Virus record (IMG/VR): IMGVR_UViG_3300030090_002134
Coordinates: 1 to 39,150 of that record
Reading direction: 5' to 3' (one strand)
Length of the DNA: 39,150 bases
DNA from: a virus
The notes under the pieces are model-generated. The model searched no databases and was not told the origin of the DNA. It saw only the letters and a list, made by a program, of their open reading frames with translations. Positions 1-8,937 of this stretch are shown here, piece by piece. The first letter of the stretch is position 1. Each line of letters starts with the position of its first letter. A program made the translations under genes and the position numbers.

Positions 1-1
1 T

Positions 2-160
2 GAGCAAAAGGCAATGATTAATCATGTAGCTGATTTGGATAGAAAGATAGGTTCAAGTGAGTTTAATCTTCAACAGCTTAGGTTTGGTAAGCAAGCCTTC
101 TTAGATGCTTTAAAAGCTAGTGTAGAAAAGGAAGATAGTGAAGAAAAAGAAGAAAAATAG
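2..160 (+). CDS. C-terminal fragment of an unidentified phage protein
   Basis: An open frame enters from the left edge and stops at 158-160, giving 52 residues. The sequence is polar and probably helical (MINHVADLDRKIG, then QQLRFGKQAFLDALKAS) and ends in an acidic Glu/Lys tail. No family is recognised. It lies just before the small membrane-protein cluster and its end overlaps the start of the lipoprotein-like frame at 138. If the genome is circular it lies downstream of the tail fibre at the other end of the window. That it is coding is likely because the frame is intact up to the overlap. Confidence 0.6.
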   Translation, partial: EQKAMINHVADLDRKIGSSEFNLQQLRFGKQAFLDALKASVEKEDSEEKEEK

Positions 161-296
161 TAATCAATCAACATCTTATAATATCCCTATAAAGTTTGTC
201 TTTGTGGGGATGTTATTAACTAGTTGTGAAGGTTGGTCTGTTATGGGTTATGCCTTAGATGAGTCACAAGAAGATAACACAGAGATAAATGAATGA
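138..296 (+). CDS. Small lipoprotein, candidate outer spanin
   Basis: A 52-residue frame begins with GTG, preceded at good spacing by AAGGA. A Lys-rich N-terminus is followed by a hydrophobic stretch ending in a lipobox, VGMLLTSC, so the mature protein would be an acylated peptide of about 22 residues starting at Cys. It overlaps the next gene, a membrane-anchored coiled-coil protein. A lipoprotein next to such a protein fits a Gram-negative phage spanin pair that disrupts the outer membrane. The order (lipoprotein first) and the short mature part are unusual, so the role is inference. The alternative is a shadow frame, but the lipobox and ribosome binding site argue against it. Confidence 0.5.
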   Translation: MKKKKKNSNQSTSYNIPIKFVFVGMLLTSCEGWSVMGYALDESQEDNTEINE

Positions 297-609
297 AAAA
301 CCAAAAACTGCTAGGTCTTACAGGGGTAATGTTATTGACGACAATCTCGTTTTATCTTTTAATTTCAAATTCTTGGTTAACATTTTGCTTGTTGGTGGTT
401 CAATTGTATATGGTTGGTTCAGTTTGCAAGAAAGAATTACAAGTCTTGAGAAAGAAGTATTGGAGGCTAATGATGAAATTCGCAATCTCATGGCTAAACA
501 TCAGTTGGAAGAATCTGCACAACTAGAAGAACTTGAAAGTAAATTAAAGTTCTATGAAAAGGAACTCAATATTAACCCACTTTCGTGGAGAAAAAGGAAA
601 AAGAAATAA
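289..609 (+). CDS. Membrane-anchored coiled-coil protein, candidate inner spanin
   Basis: 106 residues. A hydrophobic span at about 30-44 (LVNILLVGGSIVYGWF) is followed by a heptad-like helix at about 47-92 rich in Glu, Leu and Lys, and a very basic tail. This N-in, C-out design matches inner spanins and other small phage envelope proteins. The start overlaps the stop of the lipoprotein frame by 8 bases, and the stop overlaps the next start as TAATG, so all are translated as a coupled set. No enzyme motif is visible. Confidence 0.7.
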   Translation: MNEKPKTARSYRGNVIDDNLVLSFNFKFLVNILLVGGSIVYGWFSLQERITSLEKEVLEANDEIRNLMAKHQLEESAQLEELESKLKFYEKELNINPLSWRKRKKK

Positions 610-926
610 TGGATTTCATGGCGGTTTACGGAGAAGCGGGAATGATTGGAGTCGTAGGTGCTATGTTTGTCTATTTAGTAGTTTCTCTTTCTAATAAATC
701 AGCTAAACAACAAGAAACATTAGAAAATTTAAAAGTAGAAAATAAAGGTCAAAGCGAAACATTAGAAAACATGGAAGGAATGATTATAAAATTAATTAAT
801 AGATGGAATCAATCAGATGATAAACTTGATAGAAAATTTGACGCTCTTACTAAAGAAGTAAATGATTTAGACAATCAAGTATCAAGAATAGATGGCTCTC
901 TTTCAAGGATAAATGGGAAACATTAA
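609..926 (+). CDS. Small membrane protein with coiled coil, holin-like
   Basis: 105 residues from the ATG that overlaps the previous stop (TAATG). I prefer this start to the upstream in-frame ATG at 585 because of that coupling. The N-terminus has one hydrophobic segment at about 10-26 (MIGVVGAMFVYLVVSL), then a long polar helical region with Asn/Gln/Glu heptads. Position among lysis-like genes suggests a holin or accessory lysis protein. A structural envelope protein is the alternative. Confidence 0.7.
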   Translation: MDFMAVYGEAGMIGVVGAMFVYLVVSLSNKSAKQQETLENLKVENKGQSETLENMEGMIIKLINRWNQSDDKLDRKFDALTKEVNDLDNQVSRIDGSLSRINGKH

Positions 927-1072
927 TGGATAGTTTAAAAGTAACTGGAGCAAGTTTTACGAGTCAAGTTATAGTTTTTATGGATATGTTGCCTTATTTT
1001 TTAGGGATTGCAATAGCTATAATGAATATTATTTATTTATATTATAAAATAAGAAACGAAAAGGAGTCATAG
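926..1072 (+). CDS. Single-span membrane peptide, holin-like
   Basis: 48 residues. ATG overlaps the previous stop. The central segment (FMDMLPYFLGIAIAIMNIIY) is strongly hydrophobic and is followed by a basic tail (YKIRNEKES). Size and topology fit a class III holin or antiholin, but nothing family-specific is seen. The end of the gene carries AAGGAG, the ribosome binding site of the next gene. Confidence 0.6.
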   Translation: MDSLKVTGASFTSQVIVFMDMLPYFLGIAIAIMNIIYLYYKIRNEKES

Positions 1073-1249
1073 ATGTTAGCTAAAATGATTGCAGATGAGA
1101 TGTTCTCAGAAGGTGCAAAAAATGAGTTAATTGATGAAATTAATAAATCAATTGATATACCAATTATTTCAGAAAAAACAGAAAAAGCTATACTTGAAGC
1201 ATTGTGGAAAGTAATTAAAGCTGTGTTCTATAAAAAGTTGGGGTTGTAA
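1073..1249 (+). CDS. Small unidentified protein
   Basis: 58 residues, starting one base after the previous stop, with AAGGAG 6 bases upstream. Mostly helical and polar, ending in a basic-hydrophobic tail (WKVIKAVFYKKLGL). It is part of the coupled small-protein run between the lysis-like genes and the tail genes. The function is unknown. Confidence 0.55.
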   Translation: MLAKMIADEMFSEGAKNELIDEINKSIDIPIISEKTEKAILEALWKVIKAVFYKKLGL

Positions 1250-1444
1250 ATGACACATTCAATAGTAACCTTAATCATAGCGTCTTCTTTGCATGGACAA
1301 CCGCTAGAAGAAATTAAAAATCAAGAGCAATATGCAATGATGGAAGACGTTAAAAAGAAAAAGAAAAAAGGTAAAAAGATTGGTGGGGCTAAAGGTAAAA
1401 AATCTAAAAAAGGTTTTTTCTCTAAAATATTTGGCTCTAAATAG
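1250..1444 (+). CDS. Small lysine-rich protein
   Basis: 64 residues, ATG directly after the previous stop. The N-terminus (THSIVTLIIASSLHGQ) is hydrophobic and may be a weak signal peptide. The C-terminal half is lysine- and glycine-rich (VKKKKKKGKKIGG) and ends FFSKIFGSK. This could be a secreted or envelope-associated basic peptide or a nucleic-acid-binding virion peptide. No family is recognised. Confidence 0.55.
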   Translation: MTHSIVTLIIASSLHGQPLEEIKNQEQYAMMEDVKKKKKKGKKIGGAKGKKSKKGFFSKIFGSK

Positions 1445-1456
1445 GTTGTATAATTA

Positions 1457-1873
1457 ATGGCAAAGGAGCTATTAACAATTAAAGATTGGTCTGGGGGAAT
1501 GAATAATAGGCGAGACCCTAGAGACCTTATAGAAAACCAGTACTCATATATAAACAATATGTCTATAGATGCTATTGGTAAAATAAAGAGTGCTGGTGAA
1601 ATGTATGCTCACATAGAAGGTAGTGATGGTTCAACTGACCTGTCTGAATACATTGTTGAGTGTACTAATTCGGTTTCTTCAACAAGTGGTGGATATAATC
1701 TTTTTTATTTTGAGTCTGACCATAGTAAAGACCCAGAGCAATCTATTATATACACAAGAAGTACTACTGCTTTACAATTAGGAACAAGTGTAGGGAATAT
1801 TAAATTTACCAAAGTTGAGTCTAATCCCGATAAGGTTGGGGGGGAAGCTCCTCCGGAATTTTCTGGTAACTAA
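1457..1873 (+). CDS. Tail/head-closure structural protein, N-terminal part
   Basis: 138 residues. The opening LLTIKDWSGGMNNRRDPRDL and IGKIKSAGE pattern resembles the N-terminus of large tail-hub or stabilisation proteins of podoviruses (the T7 gp12 and P22 gp10 type, where a 'GG...' start leads into a beta-propeller), from memory. It stops at 1871-1873, overlapping the start of the next 925-residue protein. In relatives these two may be one polypeptide. Neither alternative frame through the seven-G run near 1839 stays open into the next gene, because a stop at 1867-1869 lies in the downstream frame. So the split looks real in this sequence. Confidence 0.65.
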   Translation: MAKELLTIKDWSGGMNNRRDPRDLIENQYSYINNMSIDAIGKIKSAGEMYAHIEGSDGSTDLSEYIVECTNSVSSTSGGYNLFYFESDHSKDPEQSIIYTRSTTALQLGTSVGNIKFTKVESNPDKVGGEAPPEFSGN

Positions 1874-4650
1874 TGGCAAATTTACCTTCAAGCCACTATA
1901 TGACTTTAGTAGGTGGAGCTAACGCATTTAACAGCGACATCTACACTAGTAATAAAATACTTGCTGGAGATACTATACGTATTTCTGGAACAGCTAGTAA
2001 CAATGGAGTGTTTTTAGTTACGGAAGTTATAAGTACATTAAGTACCTCTAGCGGTATAGGAACTTCTTTTACTGATAATACTTGCGATACAACAAGTGGA
2101 AATACAACAATTCAACATGATGCTAATAATCAAATTATAGCTGGTTTATCTGTTTCTGGTTCGGGTATACCGGCTGAAAGTCATATAGCTTCTATTACAG
2201 ATTCAACATCTTTTGTTCTTAGCAAAACACCAACTGGAAGTGCAAGTAACGTGACTTTAACCTTTGCAGATATGGATATTTATTATGTTCTTAAAGGAAC
2301 TCCTTTAACAACTGAAAGTACTACAGGTTCTTTTACTCCGGCTATTAATGTAGCTAGAGCACCGGGAGATAAATTAATTGCATTGGGAAATCCTCAAGAA
2401 GCTGCTGGAATATCAGTTTGGTCAAACAATGCTACAACAAGCTATAGCACAAATAACAGCGGTTGGACAGCAAGTGCTATTAGTCCAACTCTTACAGGTG
2501 TGGGTGCAAAATATATTTATTACTTTGTAGATGAGGCTTTAAGAGTCTGTAATACAAACAACTCAAACAGACACAGAACAAAATGGTTTGGGTTTATTCA
2601 AAAAAATCAATTTAATCGTTCAACGGGTATGTCTTTTGCAGAGTGGCAAGAGCACCCTAATAATTTAAGCCCACCTAAACTTGCGGGTCTTTATAGCTAT
2701 GCTTTTGGAGGTGCTAATCACACTATCGGAACGGCTGGAAATTACTATGCTAACAACAGAGGTGTTGCTGTTTTAAAACAATCTACACTTAATGATGGCA
2801 GTACAATTGCTAATACTAGGTTAACTGGTGCTCATTCTTCAACAACAACTTCTTTTAATTTTGAAGACACGGAAGATAAAGTAACTAATGATTTAGGAAC
2901 AGTAGGTGAAGTTATTTCTATTGGAACAGCTTTAGGAACAGCACCATCAGAATTTTTATTTTGCAAAAAAGAATCTGATGGAACTGGTAGTGCAGTTACA
3001 TATCAAAGAGATTATGGTTCTGAAAATAGTGCAGTTGCATATAGTAATCACGACACAACTATAGCAGATAGAGGATTAGGATTTAATCTTTCCGTAGATG
3101 CTGGAACAGGAGATGGAACTTGGGCTTCTGAAATATATGAATTTTATCAAACCTTTATTTATGAAGGTAATCAAGAGTCTTTACCTGTGTCAATGTCTGA
3201 TGGAGCGTCTAGTATTGACAAATACACTTTAGACTTTACCGCATCTGGTAACATAGATAAAGCTATGCAAGTTTCTATATATGCAGATTTAGTATATAAC
3301 GCTAGAATTACAGGAGGAAGGATTTATATTAGAAAGGCAAACAGTAGTGACGATTTAACTCTTTTTGCCGATATAGACATTGTTAAGGGCGTTAGAACAA
3401 CGCTTGATGGAGACCATGTTCCTTGGACAGCCTCTACAGGTAAAGGATTTGCAGTTATTGGAGATGCGGTAGGAAACGCTAAATCTCCTAACTTAGATAC
3501 ATACACATCTATTAATGGGTTTTCCCCAGATGTAAATTTTGTTTCTATTGGAGGCATTAACGAAGGCTATCAAGCATCTGTTGTTGCAAACCGAAGAGCT
3601 TTTGTTGCTAACGTAAGATTAAAAGGTAAGTCTGGAGACGTAATGAAACACGGTGACAGGATTATGTATAGTGAAATTAATAAGTTTGATACTTTTTTAA
3701 GTCACAACTATATTGATGTGTCTTCTGGTGACTATGGAGAATATACTGCATTGGCTTCTTATGCAGATAGATTGTTGGCTTTTAAAAACAATTTAGTCCA
3801 TGTTATTAATATTACAAGTCCTAGTGTTTCTAATTGGTATTTAGAAGACACTATAAAATATTACGGAGTTAAATACCCTTATAGTGTTGCAAAAACAAAA
3901 TATGGAATAGCTTGGGTTTCTGACAATGGATGTTATTTATATGACGGTCAATCAACAAAAAATTTAACAGAAAAAAATATAGCTATATCAGAATCATCTT
4001 ATAAAACAACTAATGTAAATTGGTCTTCTTGGTATAGAGGAAGTGCTATACAAAAAGATGTTCAAATTGGTTATGACTCTACAAACAATTCTTTAATTAT
4101 GTTTAGAAGCCCTAAAGACGCATCAGATAATTCTAATCAAGCTTGGATATATGATTTTGATAATCGCTCATGGGTGTTTAATGATAATCTATTTGCAGAT
4201 AGCGGATTATATACAAATTTTATAACTGATTGGAATAATAATTTATCGGTGGGAATAAACAGTAGCGGTACAGTAGAATTTTTTAAATACATACCAGTAG
4301 TTACCTCTCAAGATGGACAAGAATTTGTTACAAAAGATATTGATTTTGGTAGCCCCGGTTTAATTAAAAAAGTGTACGCTGTTTACGTTACTTATAAATC
4401 AGACGGAGCAGAAACCACTCCTTTTCAATACGCTATTGACGGTAAACAAGCGTTTAGTGGAACAGGTGGAACTTTTACAGGAAACTTTGCAGATACTTCT
4501 GATACATGGGATGTACTAAAACTAACACCTTCTTCTCCTATTTCTTGTCAAAGTTTACAAATTAAATTTGACCCACCTAGTGCTGGTAAATTTGAGATAA
4601 ATGATATGACTATTGAATATAGAACATTAAGGTCAAAGAAGGTTTCTTAA
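1873..4650 (+). CDS. Large tail structural protein (tail hub/stabilisation type)
   Basis: 925 residues, ATG overlapping the previous stop. The N-terminus contains a beta-rich module at about 55-135 with the recurring phage pattern 'GLSVSGSGIPAESHIASI' followed by a Ser/Thr 'TSFVLSKTPTGS' strand. This module often decorates virion proteins. The middle and C-terminal regions look like repeated beta-blades (for example YADRLLAFKNNLVHVINIT, GIAWVSDNGCYLYDGQSTK, NRSWVFNDNLF), consistent with a beta-propeller tail hub as in P22 gp10-like proteins. It ends with a small beta domain. The tail role is inferred from the pattern and from the neighbours. Confidence 0.7.
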   Translation: MANLPSSHYMTLVGGANAFNSDIYTSNKILAGDTIRISGTASNNGVFLVTEVISTLSTSSGIGTSFTDNTCDTTSGNTTIQHDANNQIIAGLSVSGSGIPAESHIASITDSTSFVLSKTPTGSASNVTLTFADMDIYYVLKGTPLTTESTTGSFTPAINVARAPGDKLIALGNPQEAAGISVWSNNATTSYSTNNSGWTASAISPTLTGVGAKYIYYFVDEALRVCNTNNSNRHRTKWFGFIQKNQFNRSTGMSFAEWQEHPNNLSPPKLAGLYSYAFGGANHTIGTAGNYYANNRGVAVLKQSTLNDGSTIANTRLTGAHSSTTTSFNFEDTEDKVTNDLGTVGEVISIGTALGTAPSEFLFCKKESDGTGSAVTYQRDYGSENSAVAYSNHDTTIADRGLGFNLSVDAGTGDGTWASEIYEFYQTFIYEGNQESLPVSMSDGASSIDKYTLDFTASGNIDKAMQVSIYADLVYNARITGGRIYIRKANSSDDLTLFADIDIVKGVRTTLDGDHVPWTASTGKGFAVIGDAVGNAKSPNLDTYTSINGFSPDVNFVSIGGINEGYQASVVANRRAFVANVRLKGKSGDVMKHGDRIMYSEINKFDTFLSHNYIDVSSGDYGEYTALASYADRLLAFKNNLVHVINITSPSVSNWYLEDTIKYYGVKYPYSVAKTKYGIAWVSDNGCYLYDGQSTKNLTEKNIAISESSYKTTNVNWSSWYRGSAIQKDVQIGYDSTNNSLIMFRSPKDASDNSNQAWIYDFDNRSWVFNDNLFADSGLYTNFITDWNNNLSVGINSSGTVEFFKYIPVVTSQDGQEFVTKDIDFGSPGLIKKVYAVYVTYKSDGAETTPFQYAIDGKQAFSGTGGTFTGNFADTSDTWDVLKLTPSSPISCQSLQIKFDPPSAGKFEINDMTIEYRTLRSKKVS

Positions 4651-5282
4651 TGCCAGAAGATAGATTAATAAGAACCTTAATTAACACCAAACAAAGCTCA
4701 TTAGAGTATTCGGGTAAACCCGCTATTAATTCTATGGTAGATGGACAAACCGCAATAGAAAGAAAACCCAATGGACAATTAGCTTTGTATAAAAAAAAGT
4801 TTGGTAAGTTATGGAAATCTTTTATGTCTGACAATGGAGACCAGTATGTTGAAAGAGATTTAAACGTAACTGGAAACCTTACTGTAAATAAAAATTTTTA
4901 CCAAGGTTATAATACTATTAAAATATTTCCTACTGATTTTGTACCTAACGATGATTCTGCAAGACCGCTACAAGTAGTAGATAACGGAGGAAGTATTGTC
5001 GCTAATCACGCAGACCTTGAGGCTTATGCTAGTTATGAAATTCCAAAAGGTCACAACGCTATTTCGTTTTATCTTTATGGTAGCGATACAAATAACGTAG
5101 TAACTGCTTACAAAGCCAATATTGAAAACGCAACGGTTGCTTCGGCTGGAACAGGTACGATTGGAGGAGAAGTTTCTATTAATGTTCCCTCTACTTCAAC
5201 ACAATATTTAGTTATATACTGGGCACCAACTGCTACAGATGATGCCTTGTATGGTGGTTATATAGGCTTAAAAAAACATTAA
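4650..5282 (+). CDS. Virion tail-associated protein
   Basis: 210 residues, ATG overlapping the upstream stop. The first 70 residues (RLIRTLINTKQSSLEYSG, GQTAIERKPNGQLALYKKKFGKLW) are mixed. They lead to 'RDLNVTGNLTVNKNFYQGYN', a 'NVTGNLTV' repeat-like segment typical of phage fibre stalks. The C-terminal 120 residues look beta-rich. This suggests a tail fibre or spike attachment protein, without family recognition. A 40-base gap with a strong ribosome binding site separates it from the next gene. Confidence 0.6.
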   Translation: MPEDRLIRTLINTKQSSLEYSGKPAINSMVDGQTAIERKPNGQLALYKKKFGKLWKSFMSDNGDQYVERDLNVTGNLTVNKNFYQGYNTIKIFPTDFVPNDDSARPLQVVDNGGSIVANHADLEAYASYEIPKGHNAISFYLYGSDTNNVVTAYKANIENATVASAGTGTIGGEVSINVPSTSTQYLVIYWAPTATDDALYGGYIGLKKH

Positions 5283-5322
5283 AAGATATTATGTATAGTT
5301 TAGTATATTTAAAGGAGAAATT

Positions 5323-6333
5323 ATGAACACATTACTAGGACACGCACTTAAACCAACGCCTTATGCAAATGGTGGAAGAGTTTCTCCAGCAATGGCTGCC
5401 CTAAGAAGATTAAAGAGTAGACGAGAAGCTGCAAATTACGCACAACAACAACTTGATGCCGCAAATAAAAAAGCGGGTAAGTCTACTTTTCTTGGTTCAC
5501 TTGGAGGATTAGCTGGTGGATTAGGTATTCCAGCTTTAGCTGGTGCTTTAGGTTTTACTCCAGTAGGTTTACCTTTAGCTATATTAGCGGGTTTAGGAAC
5601 TGCGGGTGGTGCTTATTTAGGAAAGAAAAAAGGTTACGGTAAAGACGTTGATATTGATGAAGATATGAGATATGGGGGTAGCGAGTTTCTTGGAGAGGGC
5701 GGTCTTGATAGACAGGTAACAGCACAAGATGCGTTTACTGGTGCATTTGGTAAAGATTCTTTAATATCTGGTGTAAAGGCTGGATTAACAGCCGGGTTAG
5801 ATAAAACTGGTGGTATTTATGGAAGTGCTGGAAAGTTTGGGCAAAAATTAACTGGAGCTGGTCTTCCAACCGCAACAACAGCTATTGCGTCTAGCACTCC
5901 TTTATTAAATGAGGCTAATCAAGATATTGTAAACAGAGCATTAAGGTCTGATGCTTTTCAAGCTCCTACAGATGTTACTACGTTTGCAGATTCTGGGGCT
6001 GTTATTCCTCAAGTTAATCCTGTTGATATGGCAAGAGAATTTGTTCCAGAAACTGAACAAGTTTTTCAAAGCACATTACCAACTTCAACTGCAATAGGAC
6101 AAGAAAACAAAGTTCTTGAAGCGTTAAAGTCTTTACAAAGCTCTAAAAAAAGCCTTGAAAAAAGTGCTGATATTCAAAGCCGATTACTTGATTATTATAA
6201 TTCACAAGAAACAAATATTGACCCTCAACCTGTTATTAGTTTTAAGGATGCTTTTAGCAATGCAAGAAAAAATAATCTGTTAGAATTTTTATATAATAAT
6301 AATTTATACAGCACTCAATTAGGTAATAATTAA
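5323..6333 (+). CDS. Probable internal virion/ejection protein
   Basis: 336 residues, start set by AAAGGAG 6 bases upstream. Residues 50-105 form a Gly/Ala/Leu-rich hydrophobic segment (FLGSLGGLAGGLGIPALAGA and on), as expected of a protein that inserts into the host envelope. The N-terminal 'PYANGGRV' motif resembles the YxxGG-type motif in the neighbouring gene and in the gene at 29157. The C-terminus is helical. Its place before three other internal-protein genes suggests an ejection protein. No enzyme motif is visible. Confidence 0.55.
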   Translation: MNTLLGHALKPTPYANGGRVSPAMAALRRLKSRREAANYAQQQLDAANKKAGKSTFLGSLGGLAGGLGIPALAGALGFTPVGLPLAILAGLGTAGGAYLGKKKGYGKDVDIDEDMRYGGSEFLGEGGLDRQVTAQDAFTGAFGKDSLISGVKAGLTAGLDKTGGIYGSAGKFGQKLTGAGLPTATTAIASSTPLLNEANQDIVNRALRSDAFQAPTDVTTFADSGAVIPQVNPVDMAREFVPETEQVFQSTLPTSTAIGQENKVLEALKSLQSSKKSLEKSADIQSRLLDYYNSQETNIDPQPVISFKDAFSNARKNNLLEFLYNNNLYSTQLGNN

Positions 6334-6334
6334 A

Positions 6335-7057
6335 ATGCCAAATTTATTAGATTTAGTTTTAAAAAAATATGAACACGGAGGCTATCACGCTGATAACAGT
6401 ATAGACTTTGACCCATTTTCATATACGACACAAGCAGATACATTAAGTGATTTAGGAATAGAAATAACAAGCGATGATGCTCTTGCAGAAATATCTACTT
6501 TTGACCCAATGGCTCAAAACTTAGCTATTGAGGGTTATAATTTAAGGCAAGAGGGTTTTAAACAAGCAAATGAAACAGCACAGAGACAAGGTGCTCAATC
6601 TTTACAAGATTTAACTATACCATCTACAAGTGCTGGTGCTTCTGGATTTGGCGGTATGGGAGATTCTTTAAGTCAAATGACAAATATAAGAAAAGCTTTA
6701 ACTCGTGATTTTGCAGATACTCAAAGAGGAATAGATTTAAGCAGAGACCAATCTTACTTAGACTTACAACAAGATGTTTATAATATTAATCAAGCCTATC
6801 AAGATAGATTAGCACAAGATATATCTCAATTAGATGAGTCTGATTATAGATATACGTCTAGTGCAAGAATTGAGTATGACGATAGCACCGCTAACCAACC
6901 TTCTTTTACTGGTTACCTAGGACAAGAAGCAAAAGGTCAAGATGGAAGAACTTATATTTGGAGAGATTTTGGTGGTTATGGAGAATGGGAACTTGCTGAA
7001 TATATGGAAGAAGAATATACTCCAGAACCAAGCGAAGAAAATGAAGGGGATATTTAA
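6335..7057 (+). CDS. Probable internal virion protein, Gln/Asp-rich
   Basis: 240 residues starting one base after the previous stop. The N-terminus 'LVLKKYEHGGYH' carries the YxxGG-type motif. The middle is a helical region rich in Gln, Asp and Ser (QDISQLDESDYRYTS). The C-terminus is very acidic (EYTPEPSEENEGDI). It overlaps the next start as TAATG. No family is recognised. The role is inferred from position. Confidence 0.5.
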   Translation: MPNLLDLVLKKYEHGGYHADNSIDFDPFSYTTQADTLSDLGIEITSDDALAEISTFDPMAQNLAIEGYNLRQEGFKQANETAQRQGAQSLQDLTIPSTSAGASGFGGMGDSLSQMTNIRKALTRDFADTQRGIDLSRDQSYLDLQQDVYNINQAYQDRLAQDISQLDESDYRYTSSARIEYDDSTANQPSFTGYLGQEAKGQDGRTYIWRDFGGYGEWELAEYMEEEYTPEPSEENEGDI

Positions 7058-8931
7058 TGGCAAACGGAAGAGTAAAAAGTATATTAGATTCTGGTTATGA
7101 TACAACCCTCGCTGATTTTTTAGATAAAATACCCCAGTATGTTTTACAACAGCAACAGTTAAATGATGCTAAAGAAGAACGTGCAAAAGACAGACAGTTT
7201 CAACAAACTCAATATCGAAACCAATTAGAACAACAAAGAAAAAATAATGAGTTTAGGCAATCTCAAGCTGATTATACAAAAGAACAAAACAATCTAAACA
7301 TGACTTTAAAAACCATTGAGAGTCTTCCGTTTGGACAACAATATTTAGCTTTTCAAAATTTAGTAACTAACAGTACTGACTTTCCCAATTCTGACCTTTC
7401 TGCAATTCAACAAATGTACAAGAATAACCATGAAGGGTATCAAAAATATAAAGAAATAGACGATGATTATGATAAAGTAAATATGATGTCAACACTTGAC
7501 AAGTTTAGAAATTATACTGAGATGGAACAAACAAGTAAGGGTTTAAAAAATTTATCAAGCTCAATATCTAATCCTCAATTAAAAAAAGAAATAGATGCTA
7601 AGAACGAATTGATTAATAAAGAAATTAAATTTTTAAAACTTAATGCTGGTAAAAATTATCCAGACGACCAAATACCAGATAATTTAAAAAATGAACTTAA
7701 TTATTTAAGAACTAATAGACAAAATTTTTTTAACGACAGAAGAAATAATCAAAATAAACTTGAACAATTTGGCACGTATAATGCAGAACAAGACACTTAT
7801 GTTATGAAACCGTTTCCTGTTACATTAGGAGAAGTGTCAAAAGAAACACAAGAACTTATGGACAATGTTTCAGCTTCAATAAGTGGACTTGACTTAGGAA
7901 AAGACTCAAGACTAAGCCCAGAAGATAAATGGAAAATGACTTTTACTCAACTTAATGATAGGTATAAAGCAGACACAGCTCAATTAAATGGAGCTAATAG
8001 AGTTTTAAATTCTTTTTATAGAAGAAATAATCTTGTATACCCAGAGTTAAATGCAGATAAAATGGGCACATTAGAAGACCCAAAAGAAATTAGAAGTGCT
8101 GGGGATGATACAAGCGTATCTGACCCTAGTGCGTATTTAGAATTGTCTCCACAGGGGTTTCCAGAAAGACCAGTTATTGAAGACGAAGATTTAGCTGTTG
8201 TTAATAGAAATCCAGAATTAGCTGAACAATTTTTAAGACAAATTGAAACTGGTGAAGAAAAAGACGCTAAGGCTTTTAAAGATAACTTAGACATACAAAA
8301 TAATTATGCTGATATAATAAGTCAGTTTAATGAATTAGATAACAATATAAATCAAGATGCTTTAATCGGTGCGGGTACAGAAGAAATAGCTGTAGACGAT
8401 AGAGAAAGAGAGGTTATTGTAGATGAAGAATTTAATCCAGCTAATGATTTTGTTGAAGATGAAGAAGTAACAACCGCTCCTGTTGCATTAAGCCCAGTAA
8501 GTGCCGGTACTCGTTCAGATATGGAGGGAGTAGTTCCAAGTCAATCTGAAAAAATTAGCACAGATGCTTTATTTGCAGAACCAATTACATCAGACTCTTT
8601 AAATCAATTAAATCTTAAAGATGAAAAAGGTAATCAAATTGATTTTAATTCATCTGCAAGAAAAATTGATAATCAATTAAATTCTATGTATAAAAAAATT
8701 GACAATATTAGTAAACAAATAAGACAGGCTGGTTCTTCAAGAGAAGAAAAAAAGTTAATGGAGTCCAATGCTAAAGAAATTATTAATAATTTATTTAGTG
8801 CCCTAGAAGCGTCTAAAATGGAAGCTAATACTGTAAAAGAAAAAAACATTAAGTCTACAGTATCAAACTTTTTAAAAAATAAAAACACTTCTGTTGATAG
8901 GTTAAAAAAATATTACAACAATTTATTTTAA
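7057..8931 (+). CDS. Large coiled-coil internal virion protein
   Basis: 624 residues, ATG overlapping the previous stop. Residues about 28-80 are Gln/Asn/Arg-rich and helical (NDAKEERAKDRQFQQTQYRN). Long helical polar stretches follow, then an acidic segment at about 440-480. The C-terminus is lysine-rich and helical. No signal peptide or catalytic motif is visible. Large polar helical proteins in this place in podoviruses are commonly ejected with the DNA (T7 gp15-like role), which is inference here. Confidence 0.6.
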   Translation: MANGRVKSILDSGYDTTLADFLDKIPQYVLQQQQLNDAKEERAKDRQFQQTQYRNQLEQQRKNNEFRQSQADYTKEQNNLNMTLKTIESLPFGQQYLAFQNLVTNSTDFPNSDLSAIQQMYKNNHEGYQKYKEIDDDYDKVNMMSTLDKFRNYTEMEQTSKGLKNLSSSISNPQLKKEIDAKNELINKEIKFLKLNAGKNYPDDQIPDNLKNELNYLRTNRQNFFNDRRNNQNKLEQFGTYNAEQDTYVMKPFPVTLGEVSKETQELMDNVSASISGLDLGKDSRLSPEDKWKMTFTQLNDRYKADTAQLNGANRVLNSFYRRNNLVYPELNADKMGTLEDPKEIRSAGDDTSVSDPSAYLELSPQGFPERPVIEDEDLAVVNRNPELAEQFLRQIETGEEKDAKAFKDNLDIQNNYADIISQFNELDNNINQDALIGAGTEEIAVDDREREVIVDEEFNPANDFVEDEEVTTAPVALSPVSAGTRSDMEGVVPSQSEKISTDALFAEPITSDSLNQLNLKDEKGNQIDFNSSARKIDNQLNSMYKKIDNISKQIRQAGSSREEKKLMESNAKEIINNLFSALEASKMEANTVKEKNIKSTVSNFLKNKNTSVDRLKKYYNNLF

Positions 8932-8937
8932 AAAATA

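Noticed and set aside
293-526. 77-residue hydrophobic frame overlapping the 289-609 gene
   Set aside because: It lies wholly inside the better-supported gene in another frame and has no separate ribosome binding site.
1321-1557. Minus-strand 78-residue frame
   Set aside because: Antisense to two plus-strand genes; Phe/Leu-rich composition is the shadow of a Lys-rich plus-strand gene.
1839-1873. Programmed frameshift at the seven-G run joining the two tail genes
   Set aside because: A stop at 1867-1869 lies in the downstream frame and the third frame closes soon after, so no simple slip fuses them.
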